Source: MHLP01 sp043736515 (GTDB lineage: Bacteria; Patescibacteriota; Minisyncoccia; Phycocordibacterales; UBA6899). From it: a stretch of 12,185 nt of DNA. Position 1 is the stretch's first letter; each line of letters starts with the position of its first letter. The notes under the pieces were generated by a model. That model was not told the DNA's origin. It did no database searches and worked only from the letters and a program-made list of their open reading frames with translations. The stretch lies in the NCBI GenBank assembly GCA_043736515.1, contig JAYTCK010000017.1, forward strand, positions 1 through 12,185, written 5' to 3'. The position numbers were made by a program, and so were the translations under genes. Below are positions 8,005-12,185 of this stretch, one piece after another.

Positions 8005-8104
8005 TCGGCAACCGCCGCGGGTGGATTTCGATTTCGAAGACTCAATAACGAAATCCCTTTCAAATCCCGTCAGGACTGAAGCAGTTCAGTCCTTCATCCC
8101 AACC
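7986..8104 (-). other. structured element A, built on the tRNA-Pro 3' end
   Basis: Read on the minus strand. The outer stem GGTTGGGATG/CATCCCGACC (8104-8095 / 7995-7986) is 10 bp with one G-U. One A follows, then a perfect 9-bp hairpin AGGACTGAA-CTGC-TTCAGTCCT (8093-8072), then two bases. A second 8-bp stem is CGGGATTT/AAATCCCG (8069-8062 / 8004-7997). Inside it lie a hairpin CGAAATCC/GGATTTCG-type (8023-8030 / 8049-8056) and a 4-bp hairpin (8006-8009 / 8014-8017). The 3' side copies the tRNA-Pro 3' end including CCA. The 5' side is its antisense, split by the CTGC-loop hairpin exactly at the acceptor/T-stem boundary. It lies 37 bases downstream of tRNA-Pro and ends in a terminator hairpin. 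Transcription is likely by readthrough but unproven. Confidence 0.7.
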
Positions 8105-8110
8105 ATACTA

Positions 8111-8137
8111 AAAAGCCTCGCATGAGCGAAGGTTTTT
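8111..8137 (-). terminator. terminator hairpin of tRNA-Pro
   Basis: On the minus strand, immediately after the encoded CCA and a short TATT, CCTTCGC-TCAT-GCGAGG pairs with one bulged T and is followed by CTTTTT. Near-identical to the hairpin at 7953-7980. Confidence 0.7.
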
Positions 8138-8161
8138 AATATGGTCGGGATGCCAGGATTT
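8116..8161. repeat. direct repeat, copy 2 (within tRNA-Pro and its terminator)
   Basis: Partner of the repeat at 7959-8004. This copy belongs to the complete tRNA-Pro gene and is presumably the parent. Confidence 0.9.
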
Positions 8162-8216
8162 GAACCCGGAGTCTTACGAACCCGAATCGTAAATGTTACC
8201 GTTACACCACATCCCG
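8142..8216 (-). tRNA. tRNA-Pro (anticodon CGG)
   Basis: Full cloverleaf on the minus strand: acceptor CGGGATG/CATCCCG (7 bp, C1-G72 as typical for tRNA-Pro), D-stem GTGT/ACAT, anticodon stem TACGA/TCGTA with loop TTCGGGT (anticodon CGG at 8184-8182, reading CCG), and T-arm CCGGG-TTCAAAT-CCTGG. Discriminator A is followed by an encoded CCA (8144-8142). All stems pair, so it should be functional. Confidence 0.96.
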
Positions 8217-8225
8217 AATATTTGG

Positions 8226-8240
8226 ATATTATCATAATAT
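8226..8240 (-). promoter_or_regulatory. AT-rich palindrome with -10-like element upstream of tRNA-Pro
   Basis: ATATTAT-C-ATAATAT is a 7-bp inverted repeat around one base. On the minus strand it contains TATGAT (8236-8231), correctly placed to start transcription a few bases before the tRNA. No clear -35 is seen. Confidence 0.4.
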
Positions 8241-8265
8241 TGTGAGAAAGGCGCCGACTACAGGG

Positions 8266-8294
8266 TGGACAATACCCCACAAATTCGTTATTCT
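8266..8294 (+). promoter_or_regulatory. possible promoter reading into the fragmented tRNA-Glu copy
   Basis: TGGACA (8266-8271), 17 bases, TATTCT (8289-8294), with TATAAA overlapping at 8294-8299. It would start transcription 10-20 bases before the tRNA-Glu-like sequence. The -10 is imperfect. Confidence 0.3.
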
Positions 8295-8311
8295 ATAAAA
8301 GTTCAAAAATC

Positions 8312-8514
8312 ATATTGGCCCTATCGTCTGACGTGAGCTTGGGTTAGGGAACCCAGCTTTGTTGGGGACCCAAGCGCAAGACTCATTGAGAGCTTTTACC
8401 CTAAAAAGATCCAATGAGTGGACAGCCCCTGTAAGGGGGAGGACGAAGCCTTCGGAGGTGAGATCTGGCTATCGAAAAGGTATACGGAAATCAGAGTTCC
8501 TTTGAATCGAACTC
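8312..8514 (+). pseudogene. tRNA-Glu copy split by structured inserts
   Basis: Three blocks match the intact tRNA-Glu downstream in the correct order. They are 8312-8333 against 8535-8556 (22 nt, one mismatch, including 5 bases before the tRNA), 8440-8453 against 8560-8573 (14 of 14) and 8488-8499 against 8583-8594 (12 of 12). A 106-nt insert sits in the D-loop; it holds hairpins GCTTGGGT/ACCCAAGC, ACTCATTG/CAATGAGT and CCCCT/AGGGG. A 34-nt insert starts inside the anticodon loop. After the third block, 8504-8514 is the antisense of the tRNA T-arm (8589-8599) and folds back on GAGTTC. The acceptor 3' strand is absent, so no tRNA can form. It may be a decayed duplicate or a structured RNA in its own right. 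Confidence 0.65.
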
Positions 8515-8539
8515 AATGTTATTATCACAATTATATATT

Positions 8540-8611
8540 GGCCCTATCGTCTAACGGTTAGGACGAAGCCTTCTCAAGGCTTAAATCAGAGTTCGATTCT
8601 CTGTAGGGTCA
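8540..8611 (+). tRNA. tRNA-Glu (anticodon CTC)
   Basis: Acceptor GGCCCTA/TAGGGTC (7 bp, one G-T), D-stem GTCT/GGAC, anticodon stem AAGCC/GGCTT with loop TTCTCAA (anticodon CTC at 8573-8575, reading GAG), and T-arm CAGAG-TTCGATT-CTCTG. Discriminator A is at 8611. CCA is not encoded (ACAAAA follows), unlike the tRNA-Pro nearby, so it needs CCA addition. Confidence 0.95.
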
Positions 8612-8657
8612 CAAAACGAGATTCAAAGAGCGCCTCACGGCGCTCTTTGCGTTTTGT
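8611..8657 (+). terminator. terminator of tRNA-Glu
   Basis: An inner perfect 11-bp stem CAAAGAGCGCC-TCAC-GGCGCTCTTTG (8624-8649) is extended by ACAAAACG/CGTTTTGT (8611-8618 / 8650-8657), with a 5-base bulge on the left. The outer stem begins on the tRNA discriminator base. The T-run lies inside the outer stem. Confidence 0.75.
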
Positions 8658-8797
8658 GAAGCCGGAGCAATGCCGAGGTATCACGAGGCGCGAGGCAGGG
8701 TCGTGAGCACTTAGACTTTTGGGGTGCAAGTAACACCAAAAGACTTAGTGACTCCTGACACAAGCACATTAGTCCTCGTTAGAGGCCTTTTTTGTTC
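8658..8797. repeat. intergenic segment with two stacked hairpins
   Basis: No gene is seen. TCACGA/TCGTGA (8681-8686 / 8701-8706) forms a 6-bp hairpin. Directly after it, 8708-8722 pairs with 8736-8750 over 15 positions with two mismatches. A weak terminator-like hairpin follows at 8774-8793. The density of pairing resembles the neighbouring structured elements, but no tRNA-derived sequence is recognised here. Confidence 0.5.
8774..8793 (+). terminator. weak terminator-like hairpin before element C
   Basis: CCTC-GTTA-GAGG followed by CC and six T. The stem is only 4 bp, so termination would be weak. Confidence 0.35.
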
Positions 8798-8935
8798 GGT
8801 GACCCTAAGAAGTGCCCTGCGGCACTTCGTCAGAGAATCGAAGCCGTTCTCCCATATTTTTGAAGATTTCTGAATCTTTAAAAATGGGAAACGGGTACTG
8901 CTCCTGTGGGGAGCGAAATTCTCTGTAGGGTCACC
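8798..8935 (+). other. structured element C, built on the tRNA-Glu 3' end
   Basis: The outer stem GGTGACCCTA/TAGGGTCACC (8798-8807 / 8926-8935) is 10 bp and perfect. One A follows, then a perfect 8-bp hairpin GAAGTGCC-CTGC-GGCACTTC (8809-8828), then two bases. A second 8-bp perfect stem is CAGAGAAT/ATTCTCTG (8831-8838 / 8918-8925). Inside it lie a long hairpin (8844-8893, CCGTT and CCCAT arms with a TCTG loop) and a 5-bp hairpin GCTCC/GGAGC (8900-8914). The 3' side, 8918-8934, copies the tRNA-Glu 3' end (8596-8612). The 5' side is the antisense of that end, interrupted by the CTGC-loop hairpin exactly between acceptor and T-stem. Architecture, spacing and loop sequence are the same as element A. 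It lies 186 bases downstream of tRNA-Glu in the same orientation. Whether it is an RNA gene or a DNA element is not shown. Confidence 0.72.
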
Positions 8936-9029
8936 AGTCAATTTATCTTTGTATTCCAACAACTTTTCCGTTCACCCCAGTGCGAGTTCCTAACTTTTGA
9001 GAATGGATGGGTTTTCTAGAAAAAAATCG

Positions 9030-9062
9030 AAAAAGAAAAAGCGGCAGTTTGATCTGCCGCTT
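9030..9062 (-). terminator. terminator of the 89-residue protein gene
   Basis: On the minus strand AAGCGGCAG-ATCAAA-CTGCCGCTT (9 bp) is followed by TTTCTTTTT. It sits about 20 bases after the stop codon. Confidence 0.88.
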
Positions 9063-9082
9063 GTGCAACTTCTGCACCATGT

Positions 9083-9352
9083 CTATCGGTAGTAGCTTGC
9101 CACCATTGCGCCAACGTTATCGAGCGAAAACACCTTCTCGGCCTCCACCTTCTTGACGAACATGGGGCGGTAGCCGTCGAGCTTCTCGCCCTTGGTGTCG
9201 TAGGCAACGCCACCCATTCGTTTCGTCTTCCACCTCGCCTGCCCAAACTGCTGGGAGAGCATCAGTCGGCCTCCGAAATAGGTGGTCACCTTCACGTTGA
9301 CCACAAAGGCTTCGTCGGGCGACGCTTCGGGATGTTGGTATCTTTCATGCAT
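9083..9352 (-). CDS. small protein of unknown function (89 aa)
   Basis: I do not recognise a family. The protein is soluble and basic, has no Cys and no signal peptide or membrane segment. It has alternating beta-type sequence (AFVVNVKVTTYFGGRL) followed by a basic stretch (ARWKTKRMGG) and an aromatic C-terminus. The ATG at 9352 is chosen because AGGAG (9360-9364 on the minus strand) lies 7 bases upstream; a longer in-frame version to 9388 would bury that site. A near-consensus promoter and a strong terminator frame it, so it is a genuine monocistronic gene. It appears more GC-rich than the flanking intergenic DNA, as expected for coding sequence. Confidence 0.8.
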   Translation of the reverse strand: MHERYQHPEASPDEAFVVNVKVTTYFGGRLMLSQQFGQARWKTKRMGGVAYDTKGEKLDGYRPMFVKKVEAEKVFSLDNVGAMVASYYR

Positions 9353-9393
9353 ATTCTTGCTCCTGTTTGTTGATGGGTTCAGTTCCACTCACT

Positions 9394-9422
9394 ATTTTAC
9401 ACCACAATCATACTTCTGTCAA
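9394..9422 (-). promoter_or_regulatory. near-consensus sigma70 promoter for the 89-residue protein
   Basis: On the minus strand TTGACA (9422-9417), a 17-base spacer and TAAAAT (9399-9394). It predicts a 5' leader of about 35 bases carrying the AGGAG site. Confidence 0.85.
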
Positions 9423-9500
9423 CCTCATTTTGCCAGTACCGTTTCCATCTCCCTTATACTCATCGCAATCCACTCCCTCCGCCCCAAAAGTTCGGAAAGC

Positions 9501-9528
9501 AAAAAACCGCAAGCCGTGAAGCCTGCGA
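9501..9528 (-). terminator. terminator of the HD-domain gene
   Basis: On the minus strand CGCAGGC-TTCACG-GCTTGCG (7 bp with one G-T) is followed by GTTTTTT, 12 bases after the stop. Confidence 0.82.
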
Positions 9529-9540
9529 TTTACCCTCATA

Positions 9541-10179
9541 TCAAATCGAGAGGATGCCCATCGCGTACAAATCCGAAACCAACTTTGTTCTGTCGGTGTT
9601 GAGCTCGAACATGAGTGTTTTTATCTCCTCGCCCGCAAGCGCTCGCTTGCCCTCGAACTTGTCATTCACGCGATGAAGTGCATCATAGACGTCCGCGAGC
9701 GCCACTAAACGACCATGTTCCTTGATCAGTTTCTTCGTAGTTGCGGAATAAGAATGTAGGAATTTCGGGAGTTTTTTCGGATATCCATCTATTTGGAACG
9801 AATGGTGGCGCACCATAGTGTCTGCCGAAAAATCAAATCGTCCACGAAGCGTACGGTATCCATCCACAACATGTCTTTTCATTGCGTTTATATCCGCGGC
9901 AGTCCAGTGTTCGGACTTGCCCAGAATCTCGAGGCATACCTGACATTTTCCGAGGTCGTGTAGCGCACCAGCCATAAGCAACGCACGCTCATCATTGTTT
10001 GTGAATCGACCAATGTGTCGACTGAGCATGCCCACGCGAAGAGAATGTAAGTAATGCACATGTGTAACCGCATCTTTGTCACGTAGTGGAGCAAGAAATG
10101 AAAAAAGTGCCTTTTGGTCCAGTGCTTTTATTCCAACCTCATCACAGGCAACTCTAAACTCTGCTTCAATATTGTCCAT
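9541..10179 (-). CDS. stand-alone HD / HD-GYP-type phosphohydrolase
   Basis: 212-residue cytoplasmic metal-dependent phosphohydrolase of the HD superfamily. Metal-binding residues are laid out as in HD-GYP proteins: H45 in LHSLRVG, HDLGK with H74 and D75, H103 in KRHVVDGY, HH at 125-126, the DGYP motif at 131-134, and D163 in LADVYDAL. HD-GYP enzymes usually hydrolyse cyclic-di-GMP, but here no response-regulator or sensor domain is attached and the HHE of the signature is HHS. The substrate is therefore open; another nucleotide or a different cyclic dinucleotide is possible. The ATG at 10179 is chosen over the GTG at 10185 because AAAGG ends 5 bases before it, while the GTG would overlap the ribosome binding site. 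It has its own promoter and terminator. Confidence 0.87.
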   Translation of the reverse strand: MDNIEAEFRVACDEVGIKALDQKALFSFLAPLRDKDAVTHVHYLHSLRVGMLSRHIGRFTNNDERALLMAGALHDLGKCQVCLEILGKSEHWTAADINAMKRHVVDGYRTLRGRFDFSADTMVRHHSFQIDGYPKKLPKFLHSYSATTKKLIKEHGRLVALADVYDALHRVNDKFEGKRALAGEEIKTLMFELNTDRTKLVSDLYAMGILSI

Positions 10180-10210
10180 TAACACCTTTCTTTAATTTTC
10201 ATCTAATTTA

Positions 10211-10239
10211 GAACTAACACAAATATGAGCACCAGTCAA
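10211..10239 (-). promoter_or_regulatory. candidate promoter of the HD-domain gene
   Basis: On the minus strand TTGACT (10239-10234), a 17-base spacer and TAGTTC (10216-10211). The -35 is strong and the -10 weak. The leader to the ATG would be about 25 bases. Confidence 0.55.
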
Positions 10240-10399
10240 CTTTTATTTTATTTACCACCGCAAGCTCGCGCACAGAAATCGGATAACGCCTATAAGGCAA
10301 AATTCATTAAAAAAAATTCACCTTTAGCAAAAAAACTGAACGTACGTATAAGTTCAAGAATGGGGATAAGAATTAAACTGTCCGCGTTTCTCCGTTTCC

Positions 10400-10428
10400 A
10401 AAAAAAGACCACGTGTATGCGTGGTCTT
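10400..10428 (-). terminator. terminator of the secreted HExxH protein gene
   Basis: On the minus strand AAGACCACG-CATACA-CGTGGTCTT (9 bp) is followed by TTTTT, 8 bases after the stop codon. Confidence 0.88.
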
Positions 10429-10436
10429 GTGTGACA

Positions 10437-11618
10437 TCAGTATTTGAATTCCCCTTGAAGTCTCTTCGATGCTTCGTTGAAGATTGGATCGAGGCCTCTG
10501 CCAATCTGGCTCTCAGTGATGACCTCCTCGATGATGCGAAGTGCGTGCACTTCATGCCCTGGCATTTTTCGCGCAACAACACGTACGAAGTTGGTGAAGT
10601 GTCCAGTCATTATGTGCAGGTTCCGCACACTTAGTTTCCCGTGTTTCCGAAGTGCTGTGACCGCGAGGAGATGCTCCGGTTCGGTACTCGACGCAATCAG
10701 TGCCTGTAGTTTGGGAAGACCTTGCGCGCTTTCGGTGCCGAGTGCATCGATTTTTTCCATGCTTCCATCCTCGCGGATAAATACATGATGATCTCCCTTC
10801 GCATATTCGCCATACCCCAGATGAATGGTGATGGAGTTGTTGCGATAGCGTCCATTTGCGAATGCATCAAGTGTCCGAAGCTCAGACGCTTCAACGTCGT
10901 TTTTCGTACTGAGGAGAAGTGGTGTCCCCATTATTTCTCCATGTCCATTCTCTACGAGGAGCTCCTGTAGAGTTTTCCACGCACCAGTTTTTCCGCATGT
11001 AAGTGCGTATGCAAATGCGTCTCGATCTGAGAGCGTGAGTGTGGGTTTGCGAGTGACCACATCCTCTGCGCACGCTATCGCATGCGTAGTCCTATGCATA
11101 ATTTTCTCTGGGCGCATCCGCTCATTGCGCATGATTTGACCATACTTCCGTGCGACGAGGAGTCCGTCACGCCGAAAGAGTTCAATGAGTGCGCGCGCAT
11201 CAGATATACCTTCCTCGGTTAATGCTACGAAATCGCGTGCCACCGTTTCCTCGATATCTTGAGGTGTACTAAACGGTATGTCGTAGTACGCTGTGACTAA
11301 GCAGTGGGTGTATTCATGAATAAACTTGCCTTTCTGTTCGAGCAGCACCTCGTCGGTATTTGGTCGTTCCAAAATACCAAGCCCAGAAACTCGGCAGGTA
11401 AATGTGCCGTCATTGTTGTCATGACTTGCAGCTGAGCCTTCATCGCCTTTTACGGAGACGTGAATCTCGGCATTGCCTTTCCCGACTGACACATATCGAG
11501 TAAAATATTCACCCACCTGCTCGGCGCCCATTGGGGCAGCTTGTGCAGTAGGAGACAGAGAAAGAATCGCGAAGAGGGAAGTAATCAGCGTAAACACGGA
11601 TCGAAGTACGAGGCGCAT
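10437..11618 (-). CDS. secreted putative zinc metallopeptidase (HExxH), family unknown
   Basis: 393 residues. A clear signal peptide (MRLVLRSV, hydrophobic 9-20, AQA cleavage after residue 27) predicts export. HEYTH at 101-105 fits the zinc-binding HExxH motif, preceded by a hydrophobic helix start (GKFI) as usual. E123/E124 in IEETVARDF, about 20 residues on, could be the third ligand of a gluzincin-type site. Four Cys fall at roughly 75, 106, 183 and 209, enough for two disulfides. The C-terminal half (about 200-393) is helical, with leucine-rich segments, and not recognised. The start is well supported: AAAGGAGAG lies 4 bases before the ATG, the strongest ribosome binding site in the window. 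Activity and family are inference; the export signal and motif are seen directly. It is flanked by its own terminator. Confidence 0.8.
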   Translation of the reverse strand: MRLVLRSVFTLITSLFAILSLSPTAQAAPMGAEQVGEYFTRYVSVGKGNAEIHVSVKGDEGSAASHDNNDGTFTCRVSGLGILERPNTDEVLLEQKGKFIHEYTHCLVTAYYDIPFSTPQDIEETVARDFVALTEEGISDARALIELFRRDGLLVARKYGQIMRNERMRPEKIMHRTTHAIACAEDVVTRKPTLTLSDRDAFAYALTCGKTGAWKTLQELLVENGHGEIMGTPLLLSTKNDVEASELRTLDAFANGRYRNNSITIHLGYGEYAKGDHHVFIREDGSMEKIDALGTESAQGLPKLQALIASSTEPEHLLAVTALRKHGKLSVRNLHIMTGHFTNFVRVVARKMPGHEVHALRIIEEVITESQIGRGLDPIFNEASKRLQGEFKY

Positions 11619-11661
11619 GGCACTCTCCTTTGGTTATTTTGAAGGAACAGTTTGCTTCTTT

Positions 11662-11691
11662 TATCCTGCAACTTTTGGGTAGAATTGTCAA
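11662..11691 (-). promoter_or_regulatory. candidate promoter of the HExxH protein gene
   Basis: On the minus strand a consensus -35 TTGACA (11691-11686) is followed at 18-19 bases by AGGATA/GGATAA. The -10 is poor; a TG lies just upstream and may help. Confidence 0.4.
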
Positions 11692-11866
11692 TCAAACCGT
11701 AATGGTTCAATAGCTTGGACGCAAAGTATCCATTACACTTTGCGTCATACGGAAACGGGGACACGTTTCATTTCGTTCTCCATCGCAAGAATTATAAAAT
11801 ATGCGCGTTCGCACATATTATATAAAAAGTGATTTTTATACAGCCAAACTCGTCAACGATGTATTG
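11692..11866. other. intergenic region with one strong hairpin and an AT-rich tract
   Basis: No gene is seen. GACGCAAAGT/ACTTTGCGTC (11718-11727 / 11737-11746) is a perfect 10-bp inverted repeat with a 9-base loop and no T-tract on either strand. Further right, an imperfect palindrome (AATATG/CATATT with GCG/CGC, 11798-11819) sits in AT-rich sequence with TATAAAA-like words. Confidence 0.6.
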
Positions 11867-11899
11867 TAAAACAAAAAACCAGCAACAATGTGCTGGTTT
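11867..11899 (-). terminator. terminator of the right-edge gene
   Basis: On the minus strand AAACCAGCA-CATTGT-TGCTGGTTT (9 bp) is followed by TTTGTTTT, about 20 bases after the stop of the partial gene. Confidence 0.85.
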
Positions 11900-11919
11900 A
11901 TTCAAAGCCTTTACGATGG

Positions 11920-12185
11920 CTACTTAAACAATCTGTGCTCTGTACACGACGTGAACATGCGCGTCAGGCAATCAACTGCATGGGCATCAGAATCGGCGTG
12001 TACGAGATTCTCGGTATGCGTTGTTTTTTCATTTACAAAAAGTACTGCAAGTTTTTTCTTAAGCGAGGGCAAGCATTGAGCCCAAGAAATCTCAATCACG
12101 TGACTGCGCCACCCAATCCGAAACACAACATCACCCGCTGTCACCAAGAACCACGGCCCTCGAAACTTTACAGAACCGTATTCAT
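11920..12185 (-). CDS. C-terminal fragment of an unrecognised protein, truncated by the window edge
   Basis: The frame is open from the window end to TAG at 11922-11920, giving at least 88 residues. It starts with EYGSVKFRGPWFLV in the visible part and ends in EHRLFK. A GTG at 12147 is in frame, but the sequence before it reads as a plausible continuation (KFRGPW), so I treat the gene as running off the window. There is no membrane segment or known motif; it has three Cys and several His in the last 40 residues. The immediately following terminator in the same direction supports a real gene. Confidence 0.6.
   Translation of the reverse strand, partial: EYGSVKFRGPWFLVTAGDVVFRIGWRSHVIEISWAQCLPSLKKKLAVLFVNEKTTHTENLVHADSDAHAVDCLTRMFTSCTEHRLFK

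Noticed and set aside
7986..8104. Integron attC site or hammerhead ribozyme
   Set aside because: No GTTRRRY core pair for attC, and no CTGANGA core for a hammerhead despite a GAAA near the junction.
8086..8280. Minus-strand 64-codon open frame
   Set aside because: It overlaps the complete tRNA-Pro.
8312..8540. Group I intron inside a tRNA-Glu
   Set aside because: Two separate inserts, one in the D-loop, no recognisable P7/J8-7 core, and no acceptor 3' strand belonging to this copy.
8312..8540. RNase P RNA, tmRNA or SRP RNA
   Set aside because: I looked for the conserved RNase P core words, the tmRNA tRNA-like end and the SRP tip motif and did not find them.
7950..8940. CRISPR array
   Set aside because: Repeats are two-copy, tRNA-derived and unevenly spaced, with no regular repeat-spacer pattern and no cas genes.
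8711..8962. Minus-strand 83-codon open frame across element C
   Set aside because: No start signal, and the sequence is explained by hairpins and tRNA-derived repeats.
9282..9602. Plus-strand 106-codon open frame
   Set aside because: It is antisense to two supported genes and crosses a consensus promoter and a terminator; likely chance.
10225..10434. Plus-strand 69-codon open frame
   Set aside because: It runs through the promoter of the HD gene and the terminator of the secreted protein gene, has no Shine-Dalgarno, and the composition is not protein-like.

Overview
The window reads as a chromosome fragment of a reduced-genome bacterium, most likely Candidatus Patescibacteria (CPR), Parcubacteria-like. 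This is inferred from gene content and style: a single-chain UvrD-like helicase/nuclease, a short type IV pilin, an unusual HRDC-fused exonuclease VII large subunit, a DUF2207 membrane protein with a poly-glycine tail, a 67-residue coiled-coil/membrane protein, and many short genes with weak or absent Shine-Dalgarno sequences. No marker gene fixes the lineage.

Left half (1-7938), all plus strand. A 5'-truncated helicase with a C-terminal PD-(D/E)XK nuclease is followed by a type IV pilin/pseudopilin. Next comes a tight cluster xseA-xseB-DUF2207; the exonuclease VII subunits are 26 bases apart and the membrane protein starts 7 bases after xseB. A small membrane protein follows behind a good promoter placed so close to its ATG that the mRNA is probably leaderless. 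Two DNA processing functions (helicase-nuclease, exonuclease VII) and a pilin lie close together; a link to DNA uptake or repair is possible but is inference only.

Middle (7500-8940), about 1.4 kb almost without protein genes and the most interesting part. It holds tRNA-Pro(CGG) on the minus strand and tRNA-Glu(CTC) on the plus strand, surrounded by structured sequence built from pieces of these same tRNAs. Downstream of each tRNA, in the tRNA's own orientation, lies an element of about 120-140 nt with the same architecture. Each has a 10-bp outer stem and an 8-bp second stem made from a copy of the adjacent tRNA's 3' end paired to its antisense. A hairpin with the identical loop CTGC sits at the same position between the two stems, and two more hairpins lie inside. 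Upstream of tRNA-Glu is a copy of that tRNA cut into three exact blocks by structured inserts. A further cloverleaf-like structure sits at 7520-7633. I know of no named family that matches this arrangement.

Right half (8940-12185), all minus strand. Three complete genes, plus a fourth cut by the window edge, lie in a row. Each is followed by its own rho-independent terminator, and the three complete genes have candidate sigma70-type promoters and Shine-Dalgarno sequences, so they look like separate transcription units. From right to left: an unrecognised C-terminal fragment, a secreted HExxH putative metallopeptidase, a stand-alone HD/HD-GYP-type phosphohydrolase, and an unrecognised 89-residue protein.
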